Numbered from the stretch's first letter, positions 9,701 to 22,380 are shown. The stretch: DNA of 64,000 bases from Elgaria multicarinata webbii (GCF_023053635.1 NC_086178.1:30679226-30743225), one strand, 5' to 3'. Numbers and translations: made by a program. Notes: generated by a model not told the origin, from the letters alone.

Positions 9701-9884
9701 AAGTGGAGGCTGGTGGCTCCCATTTCAGTGGGACTGTGATTCCATTTTGGGTTTCAGTCAGAACCCACTTCACAAGAGCCAAACGGGTTCAGGACTTTGG
9801 ATAGCTCCTTTAGAATTCTGGCTGGTTCTGACGAAAACCCAGAGTGGAATCACAGCCCCTCTAAAATGAAGCTGTCTGCTCTCC
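9701..9884. repeat. Fold-back element, GTGGAGGCTGGTGG family
   Basis: Arms of the type AGTGGAGGCTGGTGGCTCC and TTTCAGTCAGAACCC pair with an imperfect complement at the right end. It is the same family as 23221-23389 but more decayed. Confidence 0.5.
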
Positions 9885-9906
9885 AGGGTCTTTTATAGAT
9901 CTAGTG

Positions 9907-10011
9907 CAGCCTTTCTCAACCTGGGGCGCTCCAGATGTGTTGGACTGCATCTGGAGCATTCTGGGAGTTGTAGTCCAACACATCTGGAGCGCCCCAGGTT
10001 GAGAAAGGCTG
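9907..10011. mobile_element. hAT fold-back MITE, 105 bp, exact TSD
   Basis: Nearly perfect inverted arms starting CAGCCTTTCTCAACCTGGGG meet in a very short loop. An exact 8-bp duplication ATCTAGTG flanks it (9899-9906 and 10012-10019). Each arm carries a GGACTACAACTCCCAGA-type stretch or a derivative of it. CAG ends with 8-bp duplications fit hAT. Confidence 0.85.
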
Positions 10012-10310
10012 ATCTAGTGAGATCTTTTACCTGGAGATAGTCCCCAGTTGAATTCTTGCTTTCTGCAGGCCAAACAACTGAATAATGACCTCTCTCCATA
10101 AGATGCTTCCTTACATTAAGACCATTGTCCCTTTTAGTCCGGTACTGTCTATGGCAACCCAGTGCCTGCAACTCCCAGTTTTCCTGACCATTGGCCATGC
10201 TGACTGGGCAGCACCATCAACTTCCCAAAGAATGTGCTATTTTACTAATTTATAGCCCTTCTGTACATATTCTGTGACTGTAGATGTGCAAAATTTCAGG
10301 CTCACGAAAC

Positions 10311-10625
10311 TAGGGTGACCATATGGAAAAGTGGACAGGGCTCCTGTATCTATAACAGTTGCATAGAAAAGAGAAATTCAGCAGGTGTCGTCTGTATGCA
10401 TGCAGCATCTACTGAAATCCCCTCTTCATCACAATTAAAGCTGCAGGAGCCCTGCCCTCTTTTGTATCTGGTCAAGAGCGCAGAGCTTCTGCATCTAACT
10501 GTGGTGATGAAGAGGGAATTTCACCAGGTGCTGCATGCATACAAATGACACCATCTGAAATTCCGTTTTCTATACAACTGTTAAAGATACAGGAGCCCTG
10601 TCCTCCTTTTCATATGGTCACCCTA
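10311..10625. mobile_element. hAT fold-back element, TAGGGTGACC family
   Basis: Termini TAGGGTGACCATATGGAAAA and the complement of TTTTCATATGGTCACCCTA, with long inverted arms (GGACAGGGCTCCTGTATCT type). The flanks ACGAAAC and ATGAAAC differ by one base, a decayed duplication. A second copy is at 33351-33662 and a fragment at 50963-51019. Confidence 0.75.
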
Positions 10626-11714
10626 ATGAAACGTATACATATTTAAAGTACTAAATATTTCCTGAGACAAAATTATACATCTTTATCTGTTTTTTTGTAC
10701 TGTGTTTCATGAACGCTGAGAACAGGTGCAGCTACATTATTACAGCCTATATTTTGGTATTTGAGTAACTTCTATATAATAAACATGTTGGTAACAACCT
10801 GCCACATGGTGGGGCTACATGTTTCTGAGATGATGTTTCGGAGCAGCACACTTCATCCATAGCCAGTAGATGGCGCTGCCTTTGCACTTACGGCTGCTGT
10901 TTTGTACAGCAGCAATTACAGTAACAAATCTGATGAGGCGGTTCATTTATCTAGATTTATGGAATCTTGGGGATATAAATAAAATCACAGACGCTGAAGC
11001 AGAAGTGTGAGGAAAGGGGCCGAATATTTTGTGGATGTGAACAGGTTTGCATTCTCCAAGGCCCTGTTAACTGCCCAGAAAAAGGCAGATCCATTCTGAA
11101 AAAGATGTAACCCAAATCCAAACCGTATAAAATTATAGTACCTTATTGCCAGAAGTGTCCCAAAGGCAACTTCACACTCTAAGACAGAGTTCTGTGCAAT
11201 AGTAGAGCAATGCTAAGCAAGTCTACTCAAAAGTAAGGTCCATTGAGTTCTATAGGACTTACTCCCAGGGAAGTGTGGATAAGATAGTAGCCTAAACCTG
11301 CCTTCCCCATCTTTGTATCCTTCAGATATGCTGGACTTCACCATTACCAGCTGGTGATGGCTGGAGTTACAGTCCAAAACATCTTGGGCAAGGGTTACCA
11401 CCACCACCATCCAGGAGCTTTCATAAAGGATGTCACCCTTTTCAAAGAATTCTGAACCATTTCCTTCCCCCCCCTTTTTTTTTTTACATTTGGTTGATTT
11501 TAACCCATGTCACTTGTCAAAAAATTTCTAATCCCTCTTCATGCATACCATACTTCATGGATGGGCTCTTTGGTGTGCAGCTCCCCCTCCCACCCAGGCA
11601 TTAATTGACCCACATTCTGGATGTAAAAGTGTCTCACGCACCCCAGCGAGGCCCATGTGCCTGCAGAATTATTTCATTAATTTGAATCACTTGCAAGACA
11701 TCTTATCCAGGTGG

Positions 11715-12385
11715 TAGGGTGGCCAGCTGTGCTACTTTACAGAGAACACGCCTTTATTTTGGAAAGATGGGAGAGGTCAGTCCTCGATTTGAAAGTGCCC
11801 TCTATTTGACGGTCTGTTCATTCTGAGTTTGGTTTAAAGTCCAAGAAGCGTAAGAAGGGGAAAGCAGGATGGGCCTTGAAGTTATCCATCAACAATTAGC
11901 CTCTGGTCTAAGCAGGGACACAAGTCATCTAGTCATTCTTCTCCACTATGGTGAGATGTCTTGCATTTCTCATCTCACAACGTAACAAATGAACGGCAGT
12001 GAACAAACAGCAGTAAATATAACATTTAAAAAACAATAGAAACAATTTCAAATAGTCATAATGTTAGCAGATATATACATAACAGAATATCAGCATGTAC
12101 ATCAGCCTTCCTCAACCTGGAGCGCTCCAGATGTGTTGGACTGCATCTCCCAGAATGCACCAGCCAGAGGCTGGGGCATTCTGGGAGTTGTAGTCCAACA
12201 CATCTGGAGCGCCCCAGGTTGAGGAAGGCTGATGTACATGATCCAATTATTTCTATTCAAACAATTGTTATTTCTAAATTTTCCCCTAGGCATATACATT
12301 TGCTTATGCAAACTGGTCTCTTCTTTCGCTCTTATGTTTGGCGATGGGTTTCCTCTTTTTCGGCGATGCATAAGTGGCCACCCTA
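11715..12385. mobile_element. hAT-like element, TAGGGTGGCC family
   Basis: Ends TAGGGTGGCCAGCTGTGC and the complement of GCATAAGTGGCCACCCTA give an inverted repeat. No clean duplication remains. It holds a younger 129-bp fold-back at 12103-12231. Related pieces lie near 2226, 19803-20044, 46490 and 55924. Confidence 0.6.
12103..12231. mobile_element. hAT fold-back MITE, 129 bp, nested
   Basis: Arms begin CAGCCTTCCTCAACCTGG and are complementary over most of their length. The exact 8-bp duplication ATGTACAT is at 12095-12102 and 12232-12239. Same family as 9907-10011. It is inserted in 11715-12385. Confidence 0.85.
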
Positions 12386-13568
12386 AGGCAGACGTGGAGG
12401 GTGCCAGCAGTGATGGCTATAAAACACGTCCCTCCCGTTCTGCCACCCACTAACCTGATTGCTGAGTGACTTTTTCCACAGTCAGTCCTTGTGCAGGCTC
12501 CAGGAGCCCACACAAGTTCTCTTATTCATAGCGAAACAATGGCCGGTGCCTCCAGTCCTGCATTCTGTAGCAGCCTGCCTTGATCTAATGTTTCTTTATC
12601 ATTTCTTACTCAGCCTGCTTTGGCATTAGCTTTTAGCCACTGTCTGCTTATAGTATTTCTCCCCCCAAGGCCACTTTGGCTGCCTTACTCCCACCACCAA
12701 AGTCAGAATTTTGTTACAATTCAAATGAGCAGCACCCTAATTCTGCACCATTAAATATCAATAGGAGCTTTGTTTGTGATTTAACAGAAGCAGAATCTGG
12801 CCTTGTTTAGTCCCGTTGGTGATGGATTCGGTGGTGATAGCCTTTCATTGAATACACACACTTGTAAACTAAACTAAAAATAATATGCTCGGATCTGACC
12901 TCTGTAAGAACTGGACAGGGATGTATGCCTACAGGCTCATGTTTCTCCCAAGGCCATTTCATACACTAGTTCTTTCCTCCCTCCATGCTGCTTTCTCCCC
13001 TCACAACCATCCCAAGATCTGAGAGTATGTGTAGAAATGGCAACGTAAACTGGGACATACGTGGATCGATCCTCCTTCTCACATTTATATCCTGTCATTT
13101 CTCTGTGGGGCTCATGATTTCTCCTATTGCAATATTCCTGTGAGGCATTTTAAAATGAAAGCGTGACCTAGTGACCCATGGCTGAGTGGGGATTTGAACC
13201 TGGAATTCCCCAGCCCTAATCTGACACTACAGTGGCAGTATTTGTTCCATTTGCCACTATCGTGGAAATTACTGTTGGTTCTCCACACAAGTTTGAACCT
13301 CAGTGTAGTTTAGAAATATCACGAGGAGAGACAAAAACAAAAAGCAGCCACAAATGTGAACCAGTCTTTAGTCTTGTAACTAATTTGGTTACCTAAACAT
13401 GCTTTCTAGAAACACATGAAAGTTCTAGGATATTTCCAACTTAAATGTAATTATGATGGCATAACCTATATTATAAATGTTAATTTGCAGTATTCTAATA
13501 TCTTGAAACCTTTTATCATGTAACCGCCTATCATTCGCCTGGGGCTGGGTTCTACTGGGCAGGAGGTT

Positions 13569-13811
13569 AAGAACACAAGGTCCATGCTTGATCAGTCCAA
13601 GGATCCATCTAGTTCAGCATTCTGTTTGCACAGTGGCCCACTAGCTGTCAATGGGAAACCTACAAGCAGGACATAAATGCAACAGCACCCTCCCATCCAT
13701 GTCTCCCAGCAACTGGAGCACACAGGCTTAATGCCTCTGATACTGGAGGTGGCAAAAAACCATCAGGAGTAGTAGCCATTGATAGCCTTCTCCTCCAGGG
13801 ATAGACGTGAT
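13569..13811 (-). mobile_element. CR1 LINE 3' fragment, second subfamily
   Basis: Matches the complement of the CR1 3' end seen at 40028-40731, with blocks like TCCATCTAGTTCAGCATTCTG, ACAGCACCCTCCCATCCATG and CTCTGATACTGGAGG. It is non-coding at this point. Confidence 0.7.
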
Positions 13812-13953
13812 GGCCTAAATGGACCCTTCCAACAGTATGACTCTATAATTCCACTTGAGTCAATACACTTTCCATAAAACACAAGAATCCTGTTCTGACA
13901 GTGGCTATCTAGAATCTTATGGGATGCCCACAAGCAAGACATAAGGTCAATAG

Positions 13954-16124
13954 GACCATACTCTGGATTTTAGGAAAGCTGATTTTAATAAACTCAGAAC
14001 TATAATAAGTAAGGTCCCATGGCAAGAGAGCCTAAAGAGAAAAGGAGTGCAGGATGGGTGGGAGTATCTAAAAAATGAAATTTTAAAGGCACAGTTACAA
14101 ACAATTCCAACAAGGAGAAAAGATAGAAGACAACAGAGGAAACCAATGTGGCTCCACAAAAAGCTTATTGATGAACTGAAAACAAAAAGGGATACATATA
14201 GGAAGTGGAAGGAAGGCCAGGCTACAAAAGAAGAGTACAGACAAGTGGCGCAGAAGTGCCGAAATGGTGTCAGGAAGGCTAAAGCTGTGAATGAGCTGAG
14301 ATTAGCGAGGGATGCTAAAAGCAATAAAAAGGCTTTCTTCAGATACGTGAGTAGTAAAAGACAGAGGAAAGAAATGGTGGTTCAACTGCTTAATGAGGAT
14401 GGCAAATTGATAACAGATGACAAAGAAAAGGCTGAAGTGCTCAATTCCTACTTTGCCTCGGTCTTCTCCCAAAAGCGGGTCTATGACCCCCCTGGAAAAA
14501 GTGAAGCAGAAGTTGAGGGGGCAGGATTGCAGTTTGAGATTGATAAACAAATGGTCAAAGAACACCTAATTTCCTTGAATGAGTTCAAATCTCCAGGGCC
14601 CGATGAACTGCATCCAAGAGTAATGAAGGAGCTAGCGGAAGAACTCTCAGAACCTTTGTCTATTATCTTTGCAAAATCATGGAAGACGGGTGAGGTGCCG
14701 GACGACTGGAGGAGGGCTAACGTTGTCCCTATCTTCAAAAAGGGCAAAAAGGAGGAACCTGGGAACTACAGACCAGTCAGTCTGACATCCATCCCTGGGA
14801 AAATTCTGGAGCAGATTATAAAGAAGTCAATCTGTAAACACCTTGAAATCAATGCAGTGATTACTAGAACCCAACATGGATTTGTCAGGAACAAATCCTG
14901 TCAGACTAATTTGATCTCATTTTTTGATAGGATAACCTCCCTTGTGGACTGTGGGAATGCTGTGGACGTCATATATCTTGACTTCAGCAAAGCTTTTGAC
15001 AAAGTACCACATGACATTCTGATTAACAAACTAGCTAAAAGTGGGCTAGATGAAACAACTATTAGGTGGATCCACAGTTGGCTACAGAATCGGACTCAAA
15101 GAGTACTTATCAATGGAACCTTCTCAAACTGGGGAGAGGCAACGAGTGGGGTGCCGCAGGGCTCAGTCCTGGGCCCAGTGCTCTTCAACATTTTTATTAA
15201 TGATTTGGACGAGGAGGTGCAGGGAACGCTGATCAAATTTGCAGATGACACAAAATTGGGTGGGATAGCTAATACCCTGGAAGACAGAAACAAACTTCAA
15301 AGTGATCTTGATAGGCTGGAGGGCTGGGCTGAAAACAACAGAATGAAATTTAATAGGGATAAATGCCAAGTTCTACATTTAGGGAATAGAAACCAAATGC
15401 ACAGTTACAAGATGGGGGACACTTGGCTCAGCAATACTACAAACGAGAAAGATCTTGGAATTGTTGTAGATCACAAGCTGAATATGAGCCAACAGTGCGA
15501 TATGGCTGCAAGAAAGGCAAATGCTATTTTGGGCTGCATTAATAGAAGTATAGCTTCCAAATCTCGTGAGGTACTGGTTCCTCTCTATTCGGCCCTGGTT
15601 AGGCCTCATCTAGAGTATTGCGTCCAGTTCTGGGCTCCACAATTCAAGAAGGACGCAGACAAGCTGGAGCGTGTTCAGAGGAGGGCAACCAGGATGATCA
15701 GAGGTCTAGAAACAAAGCCCTATGAAGAGAGACTGAAAGAACTGGGCATGTTTAGCCTGGAGAAGAGAAGATTGAGGGGAGACATGATAGCACTCTTCAA
15801 ATACTTAAAAGGTTGTCACACAGAGGAGGGCCAGGATCTCTTCTCGATCCTCCCAGAGTGCAGGACACGGAATAACGGGCTCAAGTTAAAGGAAGCCAGA
15901 TTCCGGCTGGACATCAGGAAAAACTTCCTGACTGTTAGAGCAGTGCGACAATGGAATCAGCTACCTAGGGAGGTTGTGGGCTCTCCCACACTAGAGGCAT
16001 TCAAGAGGCAGCTGGACAACCATCTGTCAGGGATGCTTTAGGGTGGATTCCTGCATTGAGCAGGGGGTTGGACTCGATGGCCTTGTAGGCCCCTTCCAAC
16101 TCTGCTATTCTATGATTCTATGAT
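13954..16124 (+). mobile_element. CR1 LINE, 5'-truncated, long intact frame
   Basis: One frame stays open from 13954 to the TAA ending at 16041, about 695 codons, with no stop or frameshift. A GTG at 14047 is only a nominal start: the frame continues upstream, and the true N-terminus with the endonuclease is lost. Reverse transcriptase blocks appear in order: [51 protein letters not shown] and the catalytic FADDTKL. The usual CR1 C-terminal region follows ([32 protein letters not shown]). The 3' UTR ends with ATTCTATGATTCTATGAT. The intact frame suggests a recent insertion. Confidence 0.93.
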
Positions 16125-17426
16125 CTTGCTTGTGTTCTCCAGCAACTGGTTTTAAGACACATGCTGCCTCTGATTCTAAAACATTTACTCTGGTGAGCAT
16201 CCCAATGACCATAGGTTTCTTCAGAGTCCCCCCTCCAAGGCCGTAGACAATGGTATTGTCTTGGAAGGAGGGCTCCAGAATCCAATCTCTCCCCCTGTCC
16301 CCTGCAGCAGCCGCTCAAAGAACCGTGCTCTCTGCATTATGTCACCACTTCGGAGGAGCTTGGAGAGGTCTAAAATGGGACAGTGTGATGGGGAGGAGAG
16401 AGGACAGTCCAGGATATAAGAATTTCTATGCCCCAGCTCCACCCCCATCAGATAGGTTCAGAGGCCCATCTAGAGGCAAAACCAAACAAAGGAAGATGGA
16501 GCATTGAAAATCACCTCTGTTGCTTCTCCTGTCCTGCTGGCAGCAGCCCAGCAGGACATTGGATATGTCTCGTTTTTCCCTTCATGTTCTCTTTCTGGAA
16601 CAGGCCCAAGCAGTTCCATAGCTGCAATGCCAAATAGCCGAGCAGAGAGATCCTCAGGTCATGTCCATAAATATATGGGTTACCTGAAGTCTCCTGGTGA
16701 TATAGTTTAATTGATTTGCTGATTTTAAAGAACAACTTTTTTTTCATAATGTAAGGTCAGTATTAAATAAATTATGCTGAATGCTTGTGATGGTAAATAA
16801 CGACAGGTCAGTTATCAGAATGTGTGTGTGTTTTTTGGGGTGTGGGGGAGGTTTGTGTTGTATTTCCTGTAATAATGTTATTGTCACAAAAAAGCCACGA
16901 GGTGAAGGATATGTTGGAGGGGAGAGGGATTCACCTTGATGGCATCTTCTGAATATACTGGAGAGGAGGATAGTGAAAGAAGAGTTTAGTATAAGTATCA
17001 AGGAAGAGTCATCTATAAATATGCTGAAGAGACTAATTCAAATTTTTGGCACAGGCAATGGGACTATAGCTTGTCCTCTATTTTTAGATTCTGTTGAATC
17101 GCACGGCTTTTCCCCCAAAGTGTATTTAAAGCATGGATGCTTCCCTTGTTGATCCTTTTGGATCTTCTGTCTCTTGCTCTCTTGGCTAAGGGTAAATGTA
17201 TATGCATGGCCATCATGTGCAGGCTGCTTTAAATAGTCCCATGTGATGAGTGCTACCAGGGGTGAGCCAAGCCACGGTGGACTTTTATTTTTGGAAGTTG
17301 GTACTAGTGGAAGCTCATCATGTGCTAACAGCTACTGCATGGAGTGATTGAGTGTGCTCCTCCATTTCATAGAATCACCTAGGTGGAAGCGTATCTCGAA
17401 AAGCCATCTGATGCAGGAAATACATT

Positions 17427-17430
17427 GCAA

Positions 17431-17485
<55 letters not shown>

Positions 17486-17494
17486 ATCTATCTC
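17427..17494. repeat. (ATCT)n microsatellite
   Basis: About 16 tetranucleotide units, nearly pure. Confidence 0.95.
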
Positions 17495-17575
17495 CCTCCC
17501 TGGTAGTAGTGACCTATAAAACAGCCATTAGACTTTGCACATCCTGTCAAATAGATTAGAACTGTGAATTGTAAA

Positions 17576-17598
17576 TCATCATCATCATCATCATCATC
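17576..17598. repeat. (ATC)n microsatellite
   Basis: Seven to eight ATC units. Confidence 0.9.
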
Positions 17599-17743
17599 TC
17601 TGAACTGGTTTTCATGTTGTGTTCCATCTTCTATCCAACTTTATCCAGTTCAATAAATGCAATTCTTTCTTAATTCCCACCTCCCAATGGAATTCTGTCA
17701 TTAAAAATAACATAAAACCATAGCTCTCCATGCCCTATTGCAG

Positions 17744-17893
17744 CCTTTAATCTACCAGATGCCTGATAGATGTTTTGCACTGCAATTCCCATCACTCCTA
17801 GCCAACACAGCTAATGGCCATGCTGACTGGGAATCATGGAAGTTGCATTCCAATACATCTGGAGGGCATCATGTTGGGGAAGGCAGCCCTGCG
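17744..17893. repeat. Decayed fold-back, hAT MITE relative
   Basis: Starts near GCAGCCTTTAATCTACCAG and ends near CATGTTGGGGAAGGCAGC, with CATCTGGAGGGCATCATG in the right arm and a CTAGCCAACACAGCTAATGG-type centre. Arms pair imperfectly. Confidence 0.55.
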
Positions 17894-18725
17894 GTAACTC
17901 AGCTGGCAGGAACGCCTAAGCACATGGAACTGCAACAAGCGCACATTGCTTTCCTGTTAATTCTGCCTCCTTGTCCCTCACATTCCTCTGTTGTTACCCA
18001 TTATATGAATTTTAGATGGTAGTTTTTTGGACGCAGGGATTGATGGCACCAGATAGATGACAGAGGAACGAGTGACAGTTCATACATATGCCAACCATTT
18101 CTCCTTAATTATACAGCATCTATTACTGCTTCTACTATTGCTAGGGAGCTTTTAAGTAGCATCAGCATTTAATTGTGCTGTGTAGATCATAGACTTTTTG
18201 GCTAGGATTTGTGCAAGCAAGAAACAATGGTGGCCCAGAGAAGTTTGCAGCTTTGTGTGATGTAATAAGACAATGCAGTCACATGCGCTTCCTAATTAAA
18301 GTTGATAGCCTTGTTGAGTGAAGGTCTTCTTGAGCCATGACAACACTTTACAACCGTCTGTGGGACAATGCATTATGTTAGATGTGTTTGAAGAAGAGCT
18401 GAAAGGCTTAGGCTGTAATCCTGCATGAAAGCAGATGCACTGAAATCTTACCGAGCACTATTATGAGGCAGGGTTTGGAGGCCCACAGGTCTGCAGATTT
18501 ATTTATTTTCTTCAGTGGGGATGGGGTGGGAACTACTATTTGACAATAAATGGTTTAGTGTGTGATTATATTTTTACCACAATTTTTCATATTTCCCTTT
18601 GAGAATAATATTGTACCAAGATGGCTTACAAGTAAAACAACCATAGATTAATTAAAAAACAACATTAAATACAATATGCAAAGTAAGTCACAAGGATCTG
18701 TCTCAGAGGAAAGGCCTGCAGGGAA

Positions 18726-18890
18726 AGGGAGGGACAGTCCAGCTGGAGCAGGGCCCTGAGGTGATCTTTCCCTCCTTCTGTTTTTTGGGATCCTTCCCAC
18801 AAAGCACTTGGTGACAATGACCCTGTGGGAGAAAGGAGGGATAGTCCAACAGGAGTATGGCCCTGAGGTGATCTTCACCTCCTTCCCTCC
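18726..18890. repeat. Imperfect local duplication
   Basis: The block GGGACAGTCCAGCTGGAGCA to CTGAGGTGATCTTTCCCTCC recurs about 107 bases on as GGGATAGTCCAACAGGAGTA to CTGAGGTGATCTTCACCTCC. Confidence 0.6.
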
Positions 18891-19234
18891 CTTTCCCTTC
18901 CTCAGTTTGGGGAAGGCAGGAGGAAAGAGTGCCAATTGGATTTTCTTCTTCAGGCATCAAAATATCTCCGGCTGTCTCTGTCTCACAGAACTCAGTGGGA
19001 CCCAGTATGTATTTAGTTTGCAGCTTTAGGCTCCCTTCCAAAGTATGTCTGACTTGGCTTGTTTTGGTGGCATGGTGGCATGAATCAGATGCCAAAGAAG
19101 AAAAATGAGACAGTTGCCTGATGCAGGAAATGATCATTTCAAGGAGATGCTATTTGCATTGCCAAATTGAGAGTTGCATGTCGCCAGATGCCCTATCTTA
19201 CAGTCCTCCATTTAAAGCATTATGTCTAGTCCAA

Positions 19235-19364
19235 GGCTTTAGCTAGATCTCAGGATTATCCCAGGCAAATGAAGGGGTCGTCCCTGCCTGCTCCCGGTAT
19301 CCCCTGTATGTCATTTGGATGTACAGGGACGATCCCTGGATATAGGCCTGGTCTAGCAATGGCC
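19235..19364. mobile_element. Harbinger-like MITE, GCTAGA subtype
   Basis: Ends GGCTTTAGCTAGATCTCAGG and the complement of GGTCTAGCAATGGCC, with CAA duplicated at 19232-19234 and 19365-19367 in a CCAAG context. The palindromic interior carries the GTCATTTGGATGTACAGGG type. Confidence 0.7.
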
Positions 19365-19802
19365 CAAGTCATGTTTAAAGGGAGTATGCTGGTTTGCATA
19401 ATTACAGCAGAGGAAACAAGCCACGGTGGGTTATTTGTCCTGCCATGTGTGCCAGTAACGTGCTGGAGAGGGATTAGCATAATTACCATTGGCAGTACAA
19501 CTTCCCTCATCATATGAACCTGGCCAGGGTGGGTTATTGCCATGGTTAACAAGCCACCTGAGAAGTCTGCAACAGTCCATGGGTTCTGGATGGCCTCTTC
19601 ACCATGCCAACAAACCACCTTCTCATGATACGGGAAGACACGCTGAAGAGGGTAATTATGCTATTCCCTCCGGCATGGGACCGGCACGTGCAGGGGGTTT
19701 AACAATCCACAGTAGCTTATTAACTGAACTGCAATCATGTGAACAGGGTCCAAGAATCATAACAAAGGAGACCAGCAGGAGTCTTGATGTTGCCTATCTA
19801 GA

Positions 19803-20044
19803 GTTATCATCTGGTTAGCTGACTGACAGGCACACCCATTATCTAATCACAGTCTTCTCCACTATGGTGTGAATAGCTGGATGGGTGACTGCATGTGGAG
19901 GGTGTCTGCTATGGATTATTCACAATGGTAAGATGTCTCCTATTCTAGTAATTCTAAATTTTCATCTATATTTATGAATTTGCACATGCAATTTTTGTGC
20001 AGCCAGGTGTCCTCATTTTTGGCAATGTTTAACTGGCCACCCTA
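19803..20044. repeat. hAT-like remnant, TAGGGTGGCC family
   Basis: Shares CTTCTCCACTATGGTG and a right end AACTGGCCACCCTA with 11715-12385. The left end is missing or unclear. Confidence 0.45.
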
Positions 20045-21755
20045 GTCCTGTATCATAACAAGCCACTTCAAGTGGGAACAGAATTGTTCTCCCACTTCCT
20101 GTTGTGATGCTACAGGAGGAAGATGTGTACAGCAATTAGTCTCCTATCCAATATCTATCTGCTTACAAAATACACTAATTAGTTCTAAATTTGCTTGCTC
20201 TACTGGGCATTAATCAAATGCCAATTACCAACATTGAACTGCAAATTAAATTACGCATGGGTTAATAATTCAAAGCCAATCAAGATCCAGTAACAGTAAC
20301 ATTCATTCTTGCCATATTTTCCTATATGCACATAATTTCCAGGCATGAAAAATAGTGTGCACTGTGTTATTTGAAGTAAGATACGCATGTCCCCACTACC
20401 ACCATTGCAGATACACCATTCAGGTGGCAAATGTACCTTTCAATATGTTGCTGAATCATGAGACAAGGCAGCTGTAGAGTCTCCTGCCACAAACATAATT
20501 ATTGCTGCATGTTTACTTCCAAGGAGAGGCAGTTGTTGGATTTTCTGTCTCAGCTCTCAGCCTTGAGTACTCTTCACTTTTCTTGGAAGGGGTGTGTGTG
20601 CCACGACACAGGCTCTGAACACCAGACCCGGCCGTAGCTACTCCCTGCTCAAGCCAAGCACCACCGCTTGGTACGCCTGAGGCAAGGGATAAGAACCACC
20701 TTCCTCCAAACTATGTGGAGAAAGGGGTTTAAAATGGAGAAGGATTTTAATATATATAATAATGCCCTGTGAGTTATATCTGCTTAGGTGAATGATTGTC
20801 AGAGTGGGTGTTATTTGTGTAAACTTAAGATGATAAATGCCAAACAGACACGTGGGCTTTTTGTGGTAGTTTAAAAACAAAACAATCAAAATTTATTTCT
20901 AAAAGTTCATAAGCTTTGTTTCAAATAACAACATTTAAAAACCTTTTTGAAACCTTCCATACAATCCTGTCACTCATTCTCATACACACTTCCTTTTTCC
21001 TCACATAATCACTCTTGAACTTTCTTTATTCTCAGTATTGATTAATATACATCCACTACGTGCACACCACACCCTAAAGACACCACTCACTACACTGACT
21101 CTCAGATTTCCCAGAACTTAAGTACCATAAACACAGAGAGTACTACAGACTCTAAGAGTACCTAACAAGTCCCCCTGAAAAGATTTCTCAATCCCCTCAG
21201 TCATTCCCTTATATATCACTCCTCCCCCCTTCCAAGACATTCTAACTCCGCCCACTCAGGCCAACATTCTAAAAGCCACAGACTTACAAACTGCAGACAT
21301 ACATTTGGAATTGACTTGTGGGGTGTAACGCCACAGGGGGCATTTGCTGTTCTACCTCAGGTGGCAAAAAGTCTCGTGCAGGTCCTGAGGAAGGGATGAT
21401 GGGCAGGAGAAGCTATGGCTGCTGCTTGTCTGACAATTCAGCACTGGTGATGGGACATCCTCCTCCATCACTGAGAGTAGCCAGGGGGTGGGGTGGGGGG
21501 AGGGCAGGCAGCTTCGAACACATGGCTCAGTTCTCCAACAAAAGGGACTTACCAGAGGTCTACCCCTTCTGCCCCCTCCACAGCATCCAGTGTTTGCTAC
21601 CTGAGGTGACTGCTTCATTCTGCCTAATGATAGGGCTGGCCCTGCCTACAGTCAGCCTGTTACAAAATCAGGATTTGACTGAGTGTGTCTCCACTTTCTA
21701 ATAGCTTCTCTTGATCAGCTTGTTACATTGTACTGAAATGAATGTTGCAGCCTAA

Positions 21756-22380
21756 GGCCCTTTCTACACCATACTGGTGTAGAGGGAGGGATGGGGGAGG
21801 TTCTCGCCATATCCTGATCATGAGATTCTCCCCTTAGTCCGCATGTGGGTGCGACATCCCGGGAGGAAGGAGGGTGTTGCGCCCACCTTTTTTTAAAAAA
21901 CGAGACGAGCACACATGCGCTTCAACTAAACTTGAGGTTTTTGGTGTTTTTTTTTTTTTTAAAAAGGCCCAACCCTGCTCCCCCACCCCCCAATTCCTCC
22001 CAGCTTGTTTTCTTCCCTCTACTGATCCCTGCTTGTGGGCTCTCCCACACTAGAGGCATTCAAGAGGCAGCTGGACAACCATCTGTCAGGGATGCTTTAG
22101 GGTGGATTCCTGCATTGAGCAGGGGGTTGGACTCGATGGCCTTGTAGGCCCCTTCCAACTCTGCTATTCTATGATTCTATGAAGAAGCCCCGGGGATGGG
22201 CGGCCACACCTCCCGCGGTCTCGGGATGATCCCGAGACAGTGGGAATGATCGGGTTTTCACAGGTAGTACTTATCCCTGGGAAAACCCATTCTTCCTCCC
22301 TGCAGTTCCTGTGCATCATTTGAATGCACAGGGACTTGGCCGTGACCAGTCCGGATTTTCGGGCTGGTGTAGAAATGGCC
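21756..22380. mobile_element. Harbinger-like element carrying a CR1 insertion
   Basis: Ends GGCCCTTTCTACACC and the complement of GGTGTAGAAATGGCC, with TAA duplicated at 21753-21755 and 22381-22383 in CTAAG. Of its 625 bases, 150 are a nested CR1 tail (22033-22182). The rest resembles the longer copies at 57842 and 59736. Confidence 0.75.
22033..22182 (+). mobile_element. CR1 3' tail, identical to 16-kb copy
   Basis: By eye these 150 bases match the end of the 13954-16124 CR1 at every position, from TTGTGGGCTCTCCC through the terminal ATTCTATGATTCTATGA. It is strongly 5' truncated and sits inside a Harbinger-like element, so it is one of the youngest insertions here. Confidence 0.9.

Noticed and set aside
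13947-14324. 125-residue minus-strand frame
   Set aside because: It is the antisense shadow of the CR1 reverse transcriptase.
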